In this document: piece after piece, positions 4,563 through 5,831 of the stretch
Layout: each line of letters opens with the position of its first letter
Numbering within the stretch: the stretch's first letter is position 1
DNA from: Acidimicrobiales bacterium
GTDB taxonomy: Bacteria; Actinomycetota; Acidimicrobiia; Acidimicrobiales; SZUA-35
Length of the DNA: 5,831 bases
Assembly: GCA_024641625.1 (NCBI GenBank)
Contig: JAHECQ010000256.1
Location: forward strand, 1-5,831
Reading direction: 5' to 3'
The notes under the pieces: generated by a model
What the model saw: only the letters and a program-made list of their open reading frames with translations
Databases searched by the model: none
Told to the model about the DNA's origin: nothing
Position numbers and translations under genes: made by a program

Positions 4563-5570
4563 ATGACCGACAAGAAGATCGACACCATCCGTCTCCAACG
4601 CCTGGCGCGGGCGTTCACCGAGACCGCAGTGTTCTATGCGGCCATCGACCTCGAGTTGTTCACCCATGTGTCCCAGGGAGCCGGCGACCTCCCGAGCCTG
4701 GCTGCGGCGATGGGCACCAGCGAACTCAACGCCGAGCGTCTCGTCGTCTGTGCCCTGGCCCTTGGTCTGCTGGAGAGGACATCCGAGGGGATCATCGTCA
4801 ATGCCCCCGACTGTGAGAAGTTCATGGTGAAGGGCACCGACCGTTACGCCGGACCATGGATGACCTTCACCCGCAAGGAGGTGCCGGACTGGTTCACCTT
4901 GACCGACAAGCTCCGTGATCCCAGTCCACCCTCGGAGCTCGGCCTCTACGACGACCTCACCGTCGAGAAGGCTCGGAGCTATCACCGGGCCACCTACAGC
5001 ATCGGAATGGGGGCCGGTCGCCGGTTCTGTCGGGAGGTCGACCTCGGAGGCCGGACCAAGATGATGGATCTCGGTGGCGGGTCGGGCGCCTACTCGATCA
5101 ACGCGGTGCAGGCCTTTCCCGGCCTGGAGGCGGTCGTCTTCGATCTGCCGCCGGTCACGGTGGTCACCCAGGAGTACCTCGAGCTGAACGGGGTGGCCGA
5201 TCGGGTATCGACCCTGGGCGGCGACTTCATCAACGATCAACTCCCCGAAGGATGCGACGTCGCCGTGATGGCATCGAATCTGCCGATCTACAACGCAGCC
5301 AACATCCAGAAGGTCGTCCAGAAGGCCTTCGATGCGTTGGCCCCGGGAGGCGAGATGCACCTGGTGGGCGAGACGCTGAACGCCGATGGCATCGGCCCGG
5401 TTGATGCTGCGATGTGGGGGATGGCAGAGGTGAACTACCGCAGTGGCGGCCGCTCCCACTCGGTCAGTGAATGCATCGGTTATTTCGAAACCGCCGGTTT
5501 CGTCGACGTCGGCAACGTCGAGTTCATTCCCGGAACGCTGACCCGTACCTTTGGCCGCAAACCTGCCTGA
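4563..5570 (+). CDS. Methyltransf_2-type SAM-dependent methyltransferase lacking the usual catalytic His
   Basis: The 335-residue protein follows the plan of acetylserotonin/hydroxyneurosporene-type O-methyltransferases. It has an N-terminal winged-helix dimerisation domain (about 10-90, including FYAAIDLELFTHV and LNAERLVVCALALGLLER). A linker follows, then a Rossmann domain with SAM motif I MMDLGGGSGAYSI (167-179), VVFDLPPVT (191-199), GDFINDQLPEGCDVAVMASNL (220-240) and ALAPGGEMHLVGE (258-270). In typical members the segment after the fourth strand reads L-H-x-[WY], where His is the general base; here it reads L-P241-I-Y. This suggests either loss of base catalysis or a substrate needing no deprotonation, such as a thioether or carbon nucleophile. 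The acceptor is unknown. It is the last gene of the run, 42 bp after the classical SDR, with its stop codon 3 bp from the convergent YchJ-like gene. Confidence 0.87.
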   Translation: MTDKKIDTIRLQRLARAFTETAVFYAAIDLELFTHVSQGAGDLPSLAAAMGTSELNAERLVVCALALGLLERTSEGIIVNAPDCEKFMVKGTDRYAGPWMTFTRKEVPDWFTLTDKLRDPSPPSELGLYDDLTVEKARSYHRATYSIGMGAGRRFCREVDLGGRTKMMDLGGGSGAYSINAVQAFPGLEAVVFDLPPVTVVTQEYLELNGVADRVSTLGGDFINDQLPEGCDVAVMASNLPIYNAANIQKVVQKAFDALAPGGEMHLVGETLNADGIGPVDAAMWGMAEVNYRSGGRSHSVSECIGYFETAGFVDVGNVEFIPGTLTRTFGRKPA

Positions 5571-5573
5571 AGG

Positions 5574-5831
5574 TCAGAACTCGAGTTTGCCGTCGTAGTA
5601 GACCCAACGACCGCCCAAGCGAACGAATGAGCTGGTCTCCCGCAATGCACGAATTCGTTCACCGGATCGGAAACGGGCGATGAAGGCAACGGTGCCATCG
5701 GCATCGAGCGCGCCGCCCCGGATGGTCTCACCCAGCTCCAGACCCAGCCATGTCTCGGTGCCGCCGGCCACGCCGTCGGGACGGGTGTCGGGGTGCCAGG
5801 TATCGAGCAGATAGTCGTGATCGCCGACCAC
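5574..5831 (-). CDS. YchJ/UPF0225-family protein, C-terminal part (N-terminus beyond right edge)
   Basis: The last 86 codons, including the TGA stop at 5576-5574, are present and the frame is open through base 5831. The visible protein reads VGDHDYLLDTWHPDTRP, then ETWLGLELGETIRGG, GTVAFIARFRSGERIRALRETSSFVRLGGRWVYYDGKL. This is the NTF2-like middle domain of YchJ/UPF0225 proteins, which typically follow a short N-terminal Cys-rich SEC-C motif (about 40 residues). That motif would lie outside the window. A Val codon GTG at the very edge is an internal position in the family, not the start. The molecular function of the family is not established. Nothing links it to the plus-strand run; it is probably the end of an unrelated neighbouring unit. 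Confidence 0.85.
   Translation of the reverse strand: MVGDHDYLLDTWHPDTRPDGVAGGTETWLGLELGETIRGGALDADGTVAFIARFRSGERIRALRETSSFVRLGGRWVYYDGKLEF

Noticed and set aside
4419..5459. Minus-strand open frame (346 codons) opposite the second methyltransferase
   Set aside because: Antisense shadow without family motifs.
5578..5587. 10-bp palindrome AACTCGAGTT followed by T
   Set aside because: It has no loop and a short AT-flanked stem, and it lies within the YchJ-like coding sequence; too weak to call a terminator.
1..5831. tRNA, rRNA, CRISPR array, insertion sequence or integrase attachment site
   Set aside because: No cloverleaf-like stretch, no regularly spaced repeats, no transposase or integrase motifs and no long terminal inverted repeats were seen; nearly all of the sequence is accounted for by coding genes.

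Overview
The window is high-GC (roughly two-thirds G+C by eye), densely coding bacterial DNA. Codon use, short intergenic gaps, TANNNT-type -10 elements and an apparently leaderless gene suggest an actinobacterium. Frequent GATC/CGATC codon junctions and the family mix (Rv2258c-like methyltransferase, SnoaL-like protein, several SDRs) would suit an Acidimicrobiia-type lineage, but this placement is inference and no marker gene is present.

Layout: (1) The left edge holds the N-terminus of an alpha/beta hydrolase on the minus strand (189 down to 1, running off the window). (2) A divergent promoter region of about 50 bp (190-239) separates it from a six-gene plus-strand run. (3) The run spans 240-5570, with gaps of 45, 13, 24, 17 and 42 bp: a zinc-independent MDR/quinone-oxidoreductase-type reductase, a SnoaL/NTF2-fold protein, a TER/DECR-like SDR lacking the usual Tyr/Lys, an Rv2258c-like SAM methyltransferase with an N-terminal winged helix, a classical SDR with an intact catalytic tetrad, and a Methyltransf_2-type methyltransferase whose usual catalytic His is Pro. 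(4) The right edge holds the C-terminal part of a YchJ/UPF0225-family protein on the minus strand. It converges on the last methyltransferase with only 3 bp between stop codons.

Together the plus-strand genes look like one transcription unit encoding tailoring or metabolic enzymes: one or two double-bond reductions (MDR, DECR-like SDR), a cyclase/isomerase/hydratase-like step (SnoaL fold), one alcohol/ketone redox step (classical SDR) and two methylations. The order SDR-methyltransferase occurs twice in succession. No core synthase, CoA ligase, transporter or regulator is visible, so the substrate cannot be named. Either a small specialised-metabolite pathway or modification of an acyl-CoA, isoprenoid or aromatic compound fits.

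Non-coding signals that stand out are a symmetric TAGCCTA element able to serve as -10 on both strands of the divergent promoter, a perfect 12-bp inverted repeat forming the last codons of the first methyltransferase gene, a hairpin plus a three-frame stop repeat between the DECR-like SDR and that methyltransferase, and two chained ATGA overlaps between the SnoaL-like gene and the SDR. No tRNA, rRNA, CRISPR or mobile element was seen. No non-coding stretch exceeds 50 bp.
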